From positions 48,847,515-48,911,514 of the forward strand of contig OU015528.1 in NCBI GenBank assembly GCA_907165065.1: DNA of 64,000 nt, in the 5' to 3' direction. The notes under the pieces are model-generated. The model was not told where the DNA came from, ran no database searches, and saw only the letters and a program-made list of their open reading frames with translations. This DNA is from Caprimulgus europaeus. Taxonomy: Eukaryota; Chordata; Aves; Caprimulgiformes; Caprimulgidae. A program made the translations under genes and the position numbers. Positions 23,201 through 37,140 of this stretch are shown here, in pieces (position 1 is the stretch's first letter; every line of letters begins with the position of its first letter).

Positions 23201-26200
23201 TTAAGATACTCTCTTCATTTTATGCAGTGGGTGTTGCACTACAGGTTGCAAAAGAGGAAGTACGAAAAAAAACACCCAGACAGCTTTTTGTATTTATCCA
23301 TTTTGTGACATAAGATGAACTTGCACGGGTGCACACAGATTGCATTTGTTCTAAAACAACAAAGATATGGTAGATGCAAAACAATTTTCACCAACTGCTT
23401 TGTTTCCTAACCTTTCTTATGGAACCAGCTTACACTAAAATGTAACTATTGCAAAATAACTTCAAGGGAGGGATGTGAGTGTGCATTTTAACCAGTTTCC
23501 AGTCTACATATTAAGATTGTCATCATTATACTGCATTTTTTGGTATTATTCACCAATTGCTATTAAAAACTAAATGATTAAATTGCATGTAAACTCATGT
23601 CAGGTTTTATATGCTGTAACTTTAATCAAAGCAGAGTCTTTCTTGCTGTGAAATTAATGCATTATGTATAATGGACCCTATTTATTTGTTGTTATGATAT
23701 TGTGTAAGTTACCTGTTCATTTACATGATGAATATGACTCAATCTTTCTTTAGGAACATAGTTCAAATGTGTGAGCAAAATTAAGTGAAAAAGAATTATT
23801 TAAATCAGCTGCTTATTAGGTGTCTTTAGGCACGACTGTATAAAAATTCCTTAAAGATTATTTATATAGGCTCAGATCGATCATTGTTATTTTTGTGGCT
23901 CAGACTGATCATAGTCTTTGTGGCCTGCCACTAATTTAGGTTCTGGATTAATATCTGAATGTGTGTTATACTGAGTTACACCACACTTGTTTTGTGTAAA
24001 GGGATACAGTGCAGACACACATCCGTTCTGTCTTCCAGTTACCTGGTTACTCCTTGCTATCCACTGTTTGCCAGATTTAAGAGATGACTAAAGTTAACAA
24101 AGCACTCAGGTTTCCATTCCTGTGTGATAGCAGAAATTTAGGGCTTAGAATTAGGATTTTTTTTCAATGGGATCCATATCCAGTCTACATGTTGATTATA
24201 GACATTAAAATATGAGTTTCTTATATCTAAGTGTCAATAATTAGATATCAGTCTCTAATCAGTCTCTAATATATGCCCAGAGCTGTACAGATCAGTGATA
24301 GGGATTAGAGGGGACTGTTAAGGTTTTGGGAATTTTTGCTGCTGATGATGATTGATGTTATGTGGAAAGTGACACAGATAAATTTTAATACTTGCCAGCT
24401 GCTTTTATCAGTCTCAAGTGACTTATGCAGCATGCTCACACAAAAAACCCCAAACCAAACACAACTCAAACAAAAAACCTCACAAAGAAACAAACCCCAA
24501 AACCTGAGGAAACCTATAGCTTCGTGTGGCATCTGGAAGCTCCTTGTTGCTGAGCTGAGGCACCTCAGTTCAGCCTTACAGCACCCTCTGCTGTTCTGAC
24601 CTTAGGGTTCTTCCAAGAAAAGACTGACACTTGTTTCCAGTTGTCTTTTCAAAGGGAGAAACATCAGCTGGATATCTTGAGGTGGTTTGCACTTTTTTTT
24701 CATTTGTGACTAAGGAAACATGAGCCTTACTTTATAGAGCTCAAATTAGAATCTTTACCTTAATGGATGAAATATTGCCCCCTTCTCTGCTCAATTTCTT
24801 TGCCAATAGCATTTTACTAATAGAATCAATATAGGAAAGTAGTTTAATTACATTGGCGCAGCTCCCTTTTGTGATTAACCTTAGTGTGGCTTAAGAATGT
24901 TGTATAATTTAGCAATAGTTTAAGTAGGTAAGGAGTCATGAAGAAACAGAACTGGGATTACCCTTCAGGGTCACAGGGCCCACTCCCCTGCTGTTGCAAG
25001 TAATCAGGCCATATACTCCCCTTCACAATTTTATTGAGCATCATTTTAAAAAGTGTTAGATTTCTCACTCGCCAGCAACTTATACTGGAAAGCTGTCCTA
25101 GAATTTCTCTCTCTGGTTAAAAATCTTCTAGTTTCCCATATTAAAAGAGCATGTGTGTCAGCAGTGTCTTGTAGTCCAAATAGCTTTTTGTTGTTAAACT
25201 GATGCAAACCTTAACGTAGGTGAAGTATTTTCACTAGAAGAAGCTGCATCCACTTACAATATCCTTAAGTAGGCAAGTGCTAAAGTAGTGTCTGCTAATG
25301 TGACCCGCTGAATACTGTTTTGTATCTTGCTATGATACTTATTTTAAATCAGATCCTTTAAGTAATGTTAGTGATACTTCCTACGCATTATGCACAGCAC
25401 TGGAATCCCAGCAGGTTAGGAACCTATTTAATTATCTAGTGTGAGAAGTAGGTTGAGAATTGTATTTATGGTTCTTTGTAGTCTTTTCCATTTTCTTTGC
25501 CCTGATTGTTTTTTCTCAGAAGCGAGTGTATCCCAAATAAAGACTCTGCAGCTTCCAGTGAAGCACAGGAGGCTTGATCAGCCTGTAAAGATAACTGACC
25601 TTTATGAGACTTTTTTTTTTCCCCTTTTAATTTTTTTTTTTTTCAGCTGGAGATACTCTGGTTGAAGCTGGTTTTCCTTGTCTATGTCTTTCAGTATTTG
25701 AGATTTGGCTTTTGTGTTCACTGATGACAACTCAAAATAAATATATGCCTTTTAGAAATAAATTGGGTAGTTTTAAGTTATTAAAGTTACTGTCGGACAC
25801 TGAGGTACTACTAGTTAAGAATTACAGCTCCCACAACTTTTGGTTAAGCTCTTCAGAAAGTACCTTGAGCTTGACTTATTGTAAAACACTCCCAAGGCTT
25901 AGGGCCTTCAATGTTCTTTCACTAAAAGCTGAAACAAACAGAAAACACTTTGCAGCACGCCTTTGCTGACCCCATGTTACCTCACAGTAAGCAGGAACAA
26001 GATCCAGATTAGTAGGCTCCTTATGGGGAAACTTCTATTGCTAATCTTATCTTGAAAATCCAGAGACTAACATGTGAGTGTCTGAAACAGTGTAGTGTAT
26101 GAAACGTGGTCTCAGGCAGAATAATTTCAGCCCATTTAAAGGTCAAAGCATCTTTAAGTTTAAACTAGAAATTTACCAGCAACCGAAGTGGACCAGAAAA

Positions 26201-28239
26201 GAATAGCAATTTTAAACAAAAATGTATTCTGCAGAAGTTGGGGTTTGGTTTTTTTTTTTTTTTAAAATTGATTTCCATATAACTTTAGGTGTACTACACA
26301 CAATCTCATTTCTGTTTTGTTGTTGTTGATTGGTTTTTTTCCTTCTTTTCTATTCTTATGCTTTTTTTTCTTTCTTGTACTGGGCTTTTGCATTACAGTG
26401 GCAGACTAGGTGACTGCTTATAATAGGAGAGTGCTCCACTCCCAGCCTTCCTCAGAGAGAGGCACTCACTGTTTGCTGTGGTTGTTGATTTAGTGCCTGG
26501 GAAGAATGAGGTTTTTTGGAACATTTCCTCGTCACTCTCTCGCTAAGGGAGCCTGCGTCACTGAGAAATGTTTAACCTTCTGGCCCTGAAGCGGGACTGG
26601 AAACTTTGCTGCAAAATCTAGAAGCTAAAACTGGATCTTGAAAATGTTATTTATGAGAATTACTCTTTCCTTTGATTTAATTAGGACAGGAGATTGCAGA
26701 GATTGATTTAGAGTTTTGAATAGTTAATAATGTGGAGAGTGAGCAGGAAGGAAGAATTAGTTCTTTAGTGGAGAATGGTGAGTAAATGGTTTAGGGGAGG
26801 AGAAGGGAAGAGTTGGGGGCAGAAAACGGAAAAGTGTGGGAGGACTGCATGAGGAAAGGATGTCTTAAGATTATAATTCTGGCATTGTCAAATGCTTAAG
26901 TAGTTCTCTCTAATTTGTGTAAGGAGGCTGGCTGTGCATAATTTTATTCATCGAACATGATGGTTTCAAGATACTGATAGCAGAAGCACAGCCTGAAAAA
27001 GCATCACAGAACAGGAGTTTTCAGACTTAACCTCGAAGCATGAGTTGGTTGTCGAGAGCTAGGGGCCTAAATTGTGGTGGGAGCTCTTATTTCTAGAGGT
27101 TTGAGCTAATAATTGATACTGCCTCTCCCATCTGGACCATGGGGCTTCTTCAAAGACTTGTGCAGAATTTCCAAATGTCTGGTTAGCCTGCTGGAACTAC
27201 ACTCCAGTAACAGAGAGGGCAGAGAAGACATTCAGAAATCCCAGACATTTCTGCAGCATAATCATAATAAATCTGACATATCTTGAAAACGTTACGCTTT
27301 TGCAAATCATGTATATAGTGTGCTTGTAGCACGCAGAGTAATCCTGGTACGTCCACAGAGTGTTGGATTTATTGTACGTGCTTTGGCAATCTACACAGCA
27401 TGTGCTTGTAGGTTTATCTTCAGGATATTCAAAACAGAAATGTGGCAGCTCTGTCTCTTGGGGTCCAGTCTCTTTATGGTAAAGAGACTGAAACTAAAAT
27501 GAAGAAGCTTGACTCAAGGATGAAATAACTGTTTGAACTGACCCAATGATTTGTCATGACCAATGGAAGGGAGGGGAGGGGACTGTAATTCACTTCTGTT
27601 TTTCATCATTAGCAGCTCAGTGCACCTGCTGCTTAGCCCCAGCTAGCTTGGATGTAAATTGGACAATTGGACTTTTTTGTGAGTAGTCAAATTCACTTTT
27701 GAAAACAAAACCATTAAAATAAAATTTTTCTGCTGGATCAGTGAGCTGAATTAACTCACTGAACTTTCTTATGAAACCTAGAGCCATGAAAAAGAAGGAA
27801 TGATGAGAAGTGGAGCAAGATGCTAGATTATTTCATCTGGCTGGGGTAACATCACTCAAACTGTCTGTACTGTATAGTGAAACTGAGTAAGGTAGAACAG
27901 AAACAATTTCAACTCTGAAGTTATCAGCAGGATGAAAAAACTGAACACTAGATCATCAAACCAGTAAACAGTGGCAATAGCTGGCCAGTAAGTCTAGGAG
28001 AGAGAAAAGATCAGGCAGCAAGGAAGAGTATACAGTGTGTTATAGACTCATAATTAAGAAAAGTATGAAATTAGAAGTGGGTGATTTTTTTTGGAGAATA
28101 TTAAAAATATGTGCATTTCCCCAATATGAGGTTTGTTATCTTAGATTTTGTTGTTGTTGTTGTTTTGTTTTTACTCTAAGATTGTTACGTATCTATGAAT
28201 GGACCAGCAAGCCACTGGAAAAAGGGTGGTTACACACCT
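17263..28239 (+). other. MRTFA: MRTFA intron, from alternative exon to antisense CR1
   Basis: AT-rich intron with no recognised exon. It contains copy B of the unassigned repeat, a perfect 11-bp tandem duplication (24248-24269, TCAGTCTCTAA twice) and several T-rich tracts, for example 25611-25643. Open frames are all short. Confidence 0.6.
19402..19508 (+). repeat. Unassigned interspersed repeat, copy B
   Basis: Diverged partner of 16231-16336, about 3.1 kb downstream in direct orientation. The order and spacing of the shared blocks are kept with almost no gaps. The similarity fades on both sides of this segment. Confidence 0.65.
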
Positions 28240-29105
28240 AGCTCAGAATGGTTGAGGTTGGAATGGATCTCTGGAAGTCATCTTCTCCCACCCCCCTGCT
28301 CAGCCAGGGCCACCTAGAGCCAGTTGCCTAGGACTATGCCCAGATGGCTTTTGAATATCTACAAAGATGGAGACTCCACAACCTCCCTGAGCAACCTGTG
28401 CCAGTGCTCAGTCACCCTCACAGTAAAAAAAAAGTGTTTCATGATGTTCAGAGGGAACCTCCTGTGTTTCAGTTTGTGCCCATTGCCTCTGGTCCTGTTC
28501 CTAGACACCACTGAGAAGAGCCTGTCTCTGTCTTCTTTGTACCCTTCCTTCAGGTATTTATATACATTGATAAGACCCTCCCTGAACCTTCTCTTCTTCA
28601 GGCTGAACAGACTCAGCTCTCTCAGCCTTTCCTCACAGGAGAGATGCTCCAGTCCCTTCATCATCTTTATGGCCCTTCACTGGACTCTCTCCAGTATGCC
28701 CCTGTCTCTCTTGTACTGGAAGCCCAGAAATGGGCACAACACTCAGGTGTAGCTTCACCAGTGCTGAGTAGAGGGGAAGGATCAACTCTCTTGACCTGCT
28801 GGGAACATTCCTCCTAATGCAGCCCAGGATACTGTTAGCCTTCCTTGCCCCAAGGATGCATTGCTGGCTTGTATTCCACCAGGATTCCCACACCCTTTTC
28901 AGCCAAGCTGCTTTCCAGCCACTCGTCCCCCAGCATGTGCTGGTGCACCCTCTGGGCCCAGCCATTCACTGTCCATCCATCTCACCCTCTCCTCATCCAG
29001 CTTGTACTTCCATCAACTTCTGTATGAGGATCTTACAGGAGACAGTGTCAAAAACATCACTAATTCAGGGTAGATGATACCCACTTCTCTCTTCTCTTCT
29101 ACTGT
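28240..29105 (-). mobile_element. CR1 LINE fragment, antisense, internally deleted
   Basis: Non-LTR retrotransposon of the CR1 family on the minus strand. The minus-strand frames match the CR1 ORF2 C-terminus: [59 protein letters not shown] and FFFTVRVTEHWHRLLREVVE, in CR1 order, ending in ESPSL near the element's 3' side. Farther up the element (28960-29105 on +), reverse-transcriptase-domain sequence resumes around DTVS after an apparent internal deletion of several hundred bases. The frames shift between reading registers and contain stops, so it is inactive. The terminal octamer repeat is missing or degraded. It is 5'-truncated, as is usual for CR1, and the upper boundary is approximate. 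Confidence 0.93.
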
Positions 29106-30302
29106 GTCTGTCTTTCCAAGTTGTAGTGCAAACCTGAAGACAGTTTTGCCCAATAGCTGTCTTGCTCAAGCAAAAATATTTACTGACAGGAGAGAATTGT
29201 GAATTTATACTATATTCTGGACTTACTATAGCATGGATGCCAAAAGCAAGCATATGGCAATGTCTATACTGTTAAAATTGTTTTTGTTCTAAAGAGTTTG
29301 TTTGTAATTGACTTCTGTTAAGCCAGCTGTTAGATGTATTGGGAGTGAGCATCCAAGCCCTGTCAGATTGTAAGAACTGGCAAGCATATAAAACTATTGC
29401 TTTTTCAGTTGCTTGTTTGTTTATTCAATCAGATCATCAACCTGTTTGCTTTTATGCTGTCCCACTTTAATGGTCCCTGTCTTGTGTCTGGATTCATAAC
29501 ATAGATTTGATAGCCAAGGAAGGATGCTGGGATTTCTAATTCCAGTTCTGACATTACATGCAAATCCCTCTACTTGTTTTAGCCCAGTTTGTCAAGCCAG
29601 AAGGTTTTTAGTAGAATTGAATTGTCTAGAATCGATAAATATGAGGTTCTTACTTTGGTAGTTCATACCAAAGCATTGGGAGAAGATCTTAAAGGGGTGC
29701 CAGACAGCTGAGGAAAGATAGTGACCAGAGAGGCTTCTGTGCATGTTGTTTCAGGTGAGCTAACAGATTTAGGAGGATGGAAGCAGAACAGAAAGCTGAG
29801 GCCTGAATCAGAACATAACGCTCCAAGCAGTTATCTTTACAGTTATAAGCACTTAGGCTACGTGCCTTTCAATGCTTTTAAGCCAGTTGGGGATTAAAAC
29901 TCATAAAATTTGGCAGGTGTTGCTGAGGCAACAGGAGAAGAAATACCCTCCCAGTTACTTGCCTTTTCTTTTCCATGTCATGGCTGGGATTACCAGAACT
30001 GTTGGATCTGAGATCATCCACCTTGGAAAGGAGGCCTGTGTCTTTGCTCCCTCCACCCCCTCGCTTTCTTTTGGGTAACCACATAGGTCAGATCAAACCA
30101 ATGTGCAGTATTTTATTGTACTTCCTCTACCTCTCAAATCTTTTCTGCCTTCCACTTTTGCCAGTGATGGTAGTATCATGGGCACTTAAAAAACTGCAGT
30201 CTCACATATGTGGAACGGTCTTTGGGGCAGAGATTTGGAACATGGCTAAGTGCAGGCTGAATTTAGGATGTAAAGCTACAGTGTTACATTTTGTGGCAAT
30301 TC

Positions 30303-30415
30303 TCTGTATATGTGACATATATCATATGTGTATATGAGATACACATATATCATATGTGTATATGTCACACATATGTGACATATATGTGACATATCTCATA
30401 TGTGTATATGAGATA
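30303..30415. repeat. AT-rich tandem/inverted repeat block
   Basis: A 113-base block built from repeats of CATATGTGTATATGAGATA-like and TATGTGACATAT-like units in both orientations. It includes a perfect hairpin ATACACATAT (30339-30348) / ATATGTGTAT (30352-30361) with a 3-base loop. Such blocks can extrude cruciforms and are unstable in replication. Confidence 0.8.
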
Positions 30416-30970
30416 CCAAACAGTAAAAGTAAGTTAGCTGACCCTGGCTTTCACTGCAGGCTCTGTCTGCAAAATTACTGTTTCTTGCTTGTTTTTGGTG
30501 AACTTTTTTCCATCTAGAAACAGTTCTTTTAAATACTTGAAAAAACTAGATTTCTCATTAAGTGCATGAATATTTTAGGCCAGATCAGGTTCTTTGGGAA
30601 AAACACTATGTCTTGGTTTATTCCTGTGAGTATTATGACCAAATCATTGGGGAGAGGTACAAACGATGGGTGAACTGGGAGACGTTTTACATTTCACACC
30701 AAGAGTCTGTCTTCTGTTATAGCCTTGAACAGCTCCAAGAAAAATAAACCTTTGATTTTGTTAATGCAGAATACAATTTACTTAAAAATGTAGTCTATGA
30801 AGAAGGAATGGTCGTACCGTCAAAACCGCATCTTCCTGAAGTGACAGGCAATTGAATCACATGAAGGTGTTAAAGGACTCCTTCCACTGGAGCTTAACCA
30901 GGATTCTTTTCCTGCCAACCAAAAGCTGAGTAAGTTAGTGGCATGCAGGTAAAAACTATCCCAAATATAG

Positions 30971-30994
30971 TCTCTCTCTCTCTCTCTCTCTCTT
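30971..30994. repeat. (TC)n microsatellite
   Basis: Eleven and a half TC units. It is a pyrimidine tract able to form a triplex, and would mimic a polypyrimidine tract in RNA. No AG acceptor with a coding frame follows. Confidence 0.95.
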
Positions 30995-33900
30995 GAGATT
31001 CATGCTTTATGTTGCGCTTAAGGTCTGAAATGTCTGCACGTGTGGAGTGGCCATGAGTCCACACTGGGCCCTGGAAGCCCTTTCCAGGGTCAGTGCAGTC
31101 CGCTCCATGAGATTAAATGACTGTGTGCCTTGACGTTGTCTTAGAGTTATTTTATGTTGTAGCTGAAGATTAAAACTTTAATGTGCTCTGCGTTTTTATA
31201 TCAGACACATAAATTCAGTTGTTGATGCTGCTGTGAAAGGCTGAGATTGGCATCTACCCAGGGGATAAGCTGAGAGTTTTGGCACTAAAGGAGGAGTTTG
31301 AGCATTTGACATTGGATGTGTTTTATAGATCTTTAGCAATGCAAGCACTGAATTTTATGCTCTGAGGACAAAATAATTTTCTGTTTCAAATAATCCTGAC
31401 AATAGTTATTTTTTACTGTGGGGTGAGATGAGCATCTGTGATAATGGAAAATGAGACTAGCACTAGTGGCAGCTAACCACTGAATTGGCTCAGAAGTATC
31501 GTAAAACTTCCTCTCCTACTTTACCTCCTCCAAACCTCCACTACTACCTAACTATAACAAAGCACTTGAACCATTTTTAGAGAAAAAGTTAACAGTGGAA
31601 AAAACCCCACATCTAAAATTATTAACACATTAAAGGAATAGGATAGTTTATGGTCTTTTTAGAAAGATACCTCCATTAGTGCATAGTTGTTTCAAGTTGG
31701 GAAGTAGCCTTCTGCAACCATAAAGGGTAAATAGACATTTTAATAAAAATCTAGATTCTGGGATTGCAATTCTGTATCAGATTAACCAAGGATAATTGTC
31801 ATATTGAGCCTCAACAATGTTGTTACTGCCCATGTAGCTGATGTGTTTGGAGAAAGAACAGTAGCTTTCTGGTCAAAAGTCGTAATCCTATAGTGAGAGT
31901 TATTCTAGTTATTCTGACAGTGTAAAATGCAAAGCAAATGAACTAATCCTTTCACAAGTAGTGCATGAACATTGAGTACAGCCTGGCTGTTTCCTCTCGG
32001 GCTTATGTAGTTTAAAAATAGACTGTATTTTCCAAGTGTTTGCAGGTAGCCCCTTTGTGCAGCAGGAGGGTTTGGTAGACAAGAAACCTTTTATTGCCAG
32101 AAGCTGAAAGGATGTGGGAGGGAGAAGTGCGAGATATCTTCAGCTCAGCAACCACAGGAATTAGTGACATAACTTCTAAAACTCTTAGACATGCCTTAAC
32201 ATGAGGGGAAGGGTATCTTTCTCCTGTCCTTTCCCAATTATTCCCTCCTAAAAAGAAATTGCTGTTTTAACACAAATTCAAATCGCCTTAGTTTCCACTC
32301 TGCCTTGCTCACTACCCTCCTTGGTCTGGCAGCCAGAACTTCCTCTTTTTTTCTGCTCTCAAGACTAAAACCAAATGTTTTGAGTTTTTCTGTTTTCACT
32401 TGTTCATAGTGGTCTAAATTAAAGCGTGGAATATCTGCAAGAGGAAATGTTTTGAGAAGTCTGGTCTCTTGTGCTCAATGTTTTTCACTGGGCATAGGGT
32501 ATACGTACTCACTTGTCAGTCTTCCTGCAATCTCTGGATGGTCCTGCCAGTGTGCAGTGAAAGTGCCCATCTGCATGTGAGGTTAAAGTTATTTGGGGTG
32601 CATGTGGGTGAATTAGCAGACCTAACTCTTAGGTAGGAAGGCTGATAACTTTGTTGAATCTTGGGTGACTGTCTGTGGCTTGAACCTTTGACTCTTTTAA
32701 ACAGATAAACTATTGGTATTAGGTAAGAGCAGGGAACTATTACTGTTACCTTTCTTGCTCTTACATAGTTGTTTTAGAGCAAGATGAGTAATAGCTGAAC
32801 TAAAGGAATAAATGGGAATTCTGTTGCAATTCCAATGGAGAAGCTCTCAGTGAAGTTCCTCCACTGGAGATACCCACCCACCCCACATTTGAGATGCGGT
32901 ACTTGATGTGTGAGCTCTCACTGTGAAGCTCGTTGGCTTAGCAAAGGTAATTTGAGCTAATCTTTCTAACTTTGCACTGGAACAGAGTGAGAGCATTCAT
33001 ATAACTGGTTCTGGGGGCTCAGCAGGGGGTAGTAACTTGAAGAAGGGCTAGTAGCTTTGAACTATAAAGAGATATGCGACAGTGTTTGCATCTATCCAGA
33101 GTTTATCTACCAAAATGGTAAAAATAACAAATAAAATGTGTTTGAGTATGTGTTTTTAATTTACTTGCTTGTTTTTGTTGGGTTCATATGCACAGTTGAC
33201 TGCAGTTGCTTGGGAACTAGACATAAAACTTCTTTCTCTTAATCCCTCTGCTGTCCTCCTGCCCTCTACTGAGAAGTTTTCTGTTGTGGACAGAGTCCTT
33301 CCACTACATTGGCCAGAGAAATCCACCTACTAGTTGTATTTCTTCTCTTGGATAGAAATCTCTACATAGGCAATACCATTTTGTAGTCAAGGAGTGTATG
33401 TGCAGCTGTCTAGAGGACAGCATTGACAGAACTGTTGGCAGTGATTTTCAAAAGAAAATCCCACTTAAAAAAAAAAGTGAATTTAACTAACTTGTCTTTG
33501 AAAGTTGCACCGCTTTCTTTGGCTGTGTAAACACATTCTGAGCCAGTGTAACACTCCCATGTGGTAATATTAGGAGCATGTGCTGTATAATACTTTTGTT
33601 TTGGTATGATCTAGAGTAGGGTAAACTTCTGGACTATTTCCTTCTCTTTATCACTCTCGGGCTTCCTCCATACAACAGGTCCTGGAGGGAGGGAGGAGGA
33701 GAAGCATGTAACACAAGGGAACTTAACATCTCTTGCTTCCCTTTCTCTCTCTCCTTCCCCTCTTTTCTGCCCTTGCAGCAATATTGCCACAGTCTCTTTG
33801 CAGATGACCTTTGGGCAGCAGCAGTGACCAAGTGAGTTCTTGGTTTGGGAAGGGAGAGGTGGGAAAACCAAAGCTTTCAGCTTCTTTCTTCGGCCTCTCC

Positions 33901-34340
33901 TTCCTCTTCAGGTCTTCAGAGCCTGGGAGAGAGGCTCTGAGGTGTGACTCTGTTAGTGGGAGGGCCATGGGGCATCGCCCTGCTGTCTCTCTGCACCTCA
34001 CATAATATTGACTTGCCTTGCTGGTTGGAAACTGCTTATCTGTGGAGTTAATCGAATGCAGATCAGTATTGCATTCCTTGGGCTGAACTAATTCTTCTCA
34101 CTGCTGTGTTTTGCAGATAGGGATCGTGGATTTCATGTGCGTGTTTTCAGGGAAAGGCAAACTGACATCTTGGCTGAATCCCAAGGAATGGGGTGGGTGG
34201 CAGAGTTTATATATGTGCTGGGGGTTGATTTGGCTCTAGCTCTGTGTAAAGTTCACTTTGGCAGCTGAAAGATGCAGAGAGAAGCACTTTCAGAATTAGA
34301 GACAGTGAGGTAATGAGAAAGTGACATAGGAAAGGAAGTA

Positions 34341-34363
34341 GGGGGGTGGGGGGGATGGGAGGG
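34341..34363 (+). other. G-quadruplex motif
   Basis: Four G-tracts of 6, 7, 3 and 3 bases with loops T, AT and A. This satisfies the standard G3+N1-7 motif with very short loops, so a stable fold is expected in DNA or in the MRTFA pre-mRNA sense strand. Folding is inferred. Confidence 0.75.
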
Positions 34364-37140
34364 CTCAAAATGCGCCTTAACATCATCTGATAGGTTTTCC
34401 AGCCTGTGCAGCTGCTATTTTTATGCTTTCAACTCACAGTATTTACAGCTCAGTGACAGCCAACTTGCCAAAAGGGGGGTGGTGGTATATCCCAGAGTAG
34501 GTTGGGGGACTGAATAGCCACTCAAAAGCTACAGCAAAGGTCCAAGTTCCCAGGCATGCATACTGCTGTTCCCTTTTTTTCATCTGCATGATAGTTTACC
34601 TTTGGCTACCTGTCATGTCTAGGAGTTTTCTGAATGCTGACTGGCAGCACTAGCTGTCACCAGCTAGTTGAAAAGATCAGAGTATGTACACTTCAGGCTC
34701 TTCCTGAGAACTGGAGAAGCAAGAATGTACAGTGCTCCTGGCTTGATGTTTGTGCTTCTTCCTGAAGGTCACTGTTGGTGGGAGGCAAGATCCTGGGAAT
34801 ATCCAAAGCAAACTCACATTACATAAATGTGATCCTTAGCTGAGAAAAACTAAGCGACACAAGTGTCAGTGTGAAGTCTGTATTTATTTTGAAGTATAAA
34901 GTAAATGGAGTCATAAGGCATTGAAGCTTTGGAGTGATGTAGGCCCAGCATTCTATTTTTTTTCCAGCTTTTGTCTGCTTGCTAGAAATATCAGAGACAG
35001 CTCTTCAAATATAGTGGGCTCATAGTTCTTTCTAAGGGTTAATCTGGTTTAGACCTTCACTGAGGTCTGTCTCATGTTGCCTGAGTGTGCATAGATTGCA
35101 GCTGTTTGCCAGTTTTTAGCAGCACGGTGTTTGGATTTCATCACTAAATTGTGTGCATGCAGATCCTTGCAGGCATTGTGTTGTCTGAGAACATTATTAC
35201 TGGGGGAAGGAATATGGAGAGTCTGCTGCAGGGAGGACTGGACGTGAAAGGAGGAAAAAAAGCACATTTTAAGTTGGTGTGAGTGGATTGTCAGCAAATT
35301 TTCTATCTGCTCATTAATTTGAATTTATAGAATACATTAATTTTTGGGGATATAACTAATGATGCAGTTTTGTGTTACAGTTATGCTAATCCAAAGTTTA
35401 GCCTGTGTCAAGACTGCTGTAGTCTCTCTCTTCCCAGCTGGGATGAGCTCTGGTGCTCATCACACCTCTTGGTAATGATGTTAGTAGGTTGAATCAGGTC
35501 ATTAAGATACCCGATAACTATCAGAGCTGGTTTTAAGGAGGCTAAGAGCTGGGAGAAGGTGAACTGGGAGAGATCCTTTTGGTGGTAGCAAGCTTTAAGC
35601 CTTGCAGGTCTGATGCTAACTTTGCACAGGCAAAAATTTGTGTGCCTCTGGAATTTAAAGGTCAAATATCTACAGCAGGGCTAAAACTTAATTTGAAGGT
35701 GGTTCACTCTTCCATGTTTTTCTTCTAGCACAAAATGGGAATTTAAAGAAGCTGCTGCTTATATGCTGTCTTGGCTTTTGAGGATAGAAAAATAAAAGAG
35801 AAAGTTAATGATTTTTTTCTAAATAGTAAGTAATGCTAACTGGCATTGAAATACGAGTATTGTGTTCTGTGTCCACCAGGCCTCAGAACTAGCAGCAGTA
35901 TCTGTGCAGGCCAGATGTGCACCTGGTGTTACTTTTTATTTTTGTGTGAGTGTATAAAGAGTAATGCAGCATCTTGAGGAAGAATACATTCCCATACCCT
36001 GTATCTCATTTCACACTTGAAAGTCAAAGGATCAACAGTAAGGCTCAACAGATCTCTCATGAACAGATTTTGAAAATTGGGCCCAATGTTTTCCAAACCA
36101 GAAATCTACCTAAGGCAAATACCTAGGTCCTGTTGGTAAAGGTGATCTTTCTGCCAATGGCAGTGCTGCCAATTCCAGAGTAAAGGTTGTGCATGACACT
36201 AAATATTGGACACGTATTGATTGATCCTACTTTTCTGGAGTGGTGAAGCAACTTGAAACTTTTGTTGGAAATCCTACCTCTGCCATGAAATGTATCCTTC
36301 CTTCTACCCTGCTGATTTCCAAAGTAACTGTCCAAGTTGCTCATCAGGCCTTACTTGTTCTTACAGTGCATTGACATTTCTGTCCATGTGATCATTGATC
36401 AGACTTTTGGATCTCTTACCAGTACATCAGGATCCAATAAAACAAATTAAAATTTTGTTTAACTTTTTGATGCTTATCAACATCTGGCATTAGCATCACT
36501 GTTTCATACAAGACAGGCTACTCTTGGTCTTGACTTATGTATCAGAATCCATATTTTGCAAGGAGGTACCCCACAAGTGCTTGCTTGTGTGTTGAAGATA
36601 CACTCCAGTCCTCTGAGTTTGTCTTCTTACAGCATGGAGGATGTTATCCAAGTCCTTTTTGGAGTGTTCTGGCTCATCTTTTTCTGTTTTGGGTAATTGC
36701 TTCTTCTTTCAGAACACTGAATAACATTGTAGGGCAAATTTGATAGTGTAGGATGAAATTTTAGAATATCTTGCTCGGGAAATAAAAGATTTGTCTTCCT
36801 ACCATTGAGCCAACCAGGTATTTTACTTTCCAAGCTGTTTCCTACATGGGAAGAAAGGTACGTCTGCATATATATGTGTAGCTCTACAAGAATACTTTGA
36901 GAGGATCAAATATCCATCAGGTTGGAGTTGTCAATTATAGCAGTAGAGAATTGGTTATGTCATCAGATTGCCAAAACTGGCAATATATTTCATGTGTTCT
37001 TAGCTGTTTGGTGCCTCTTTTCCTTCAGTTCTTAAAGTTTTCTTCATCAGAACTCAGGCATCTTAGGGCTGGATATTGCTGAGTCAGCTGGATAGAGCTA
37101 CCAGCTCACATTTCCCAGGCCCTGTACACTAGTGAGCTGC

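Noticed and set aside
24240-24270. 11-bp tandem duplication as a regulatory array
   Set aside because: Only two units, with no motif of known meaning; ordinary replication slippage suffices.
28324-28752. 142-codon + strand frame
   Set aside because: It is the antisense of the CR1 ORF2 C-terminus, which reads in the minus direction.
33019-33032. Second CTCF-like site TCAGCAGGGGGTAG
   Set aside because: Two mismatches at informative core positions and no supporting GC context.
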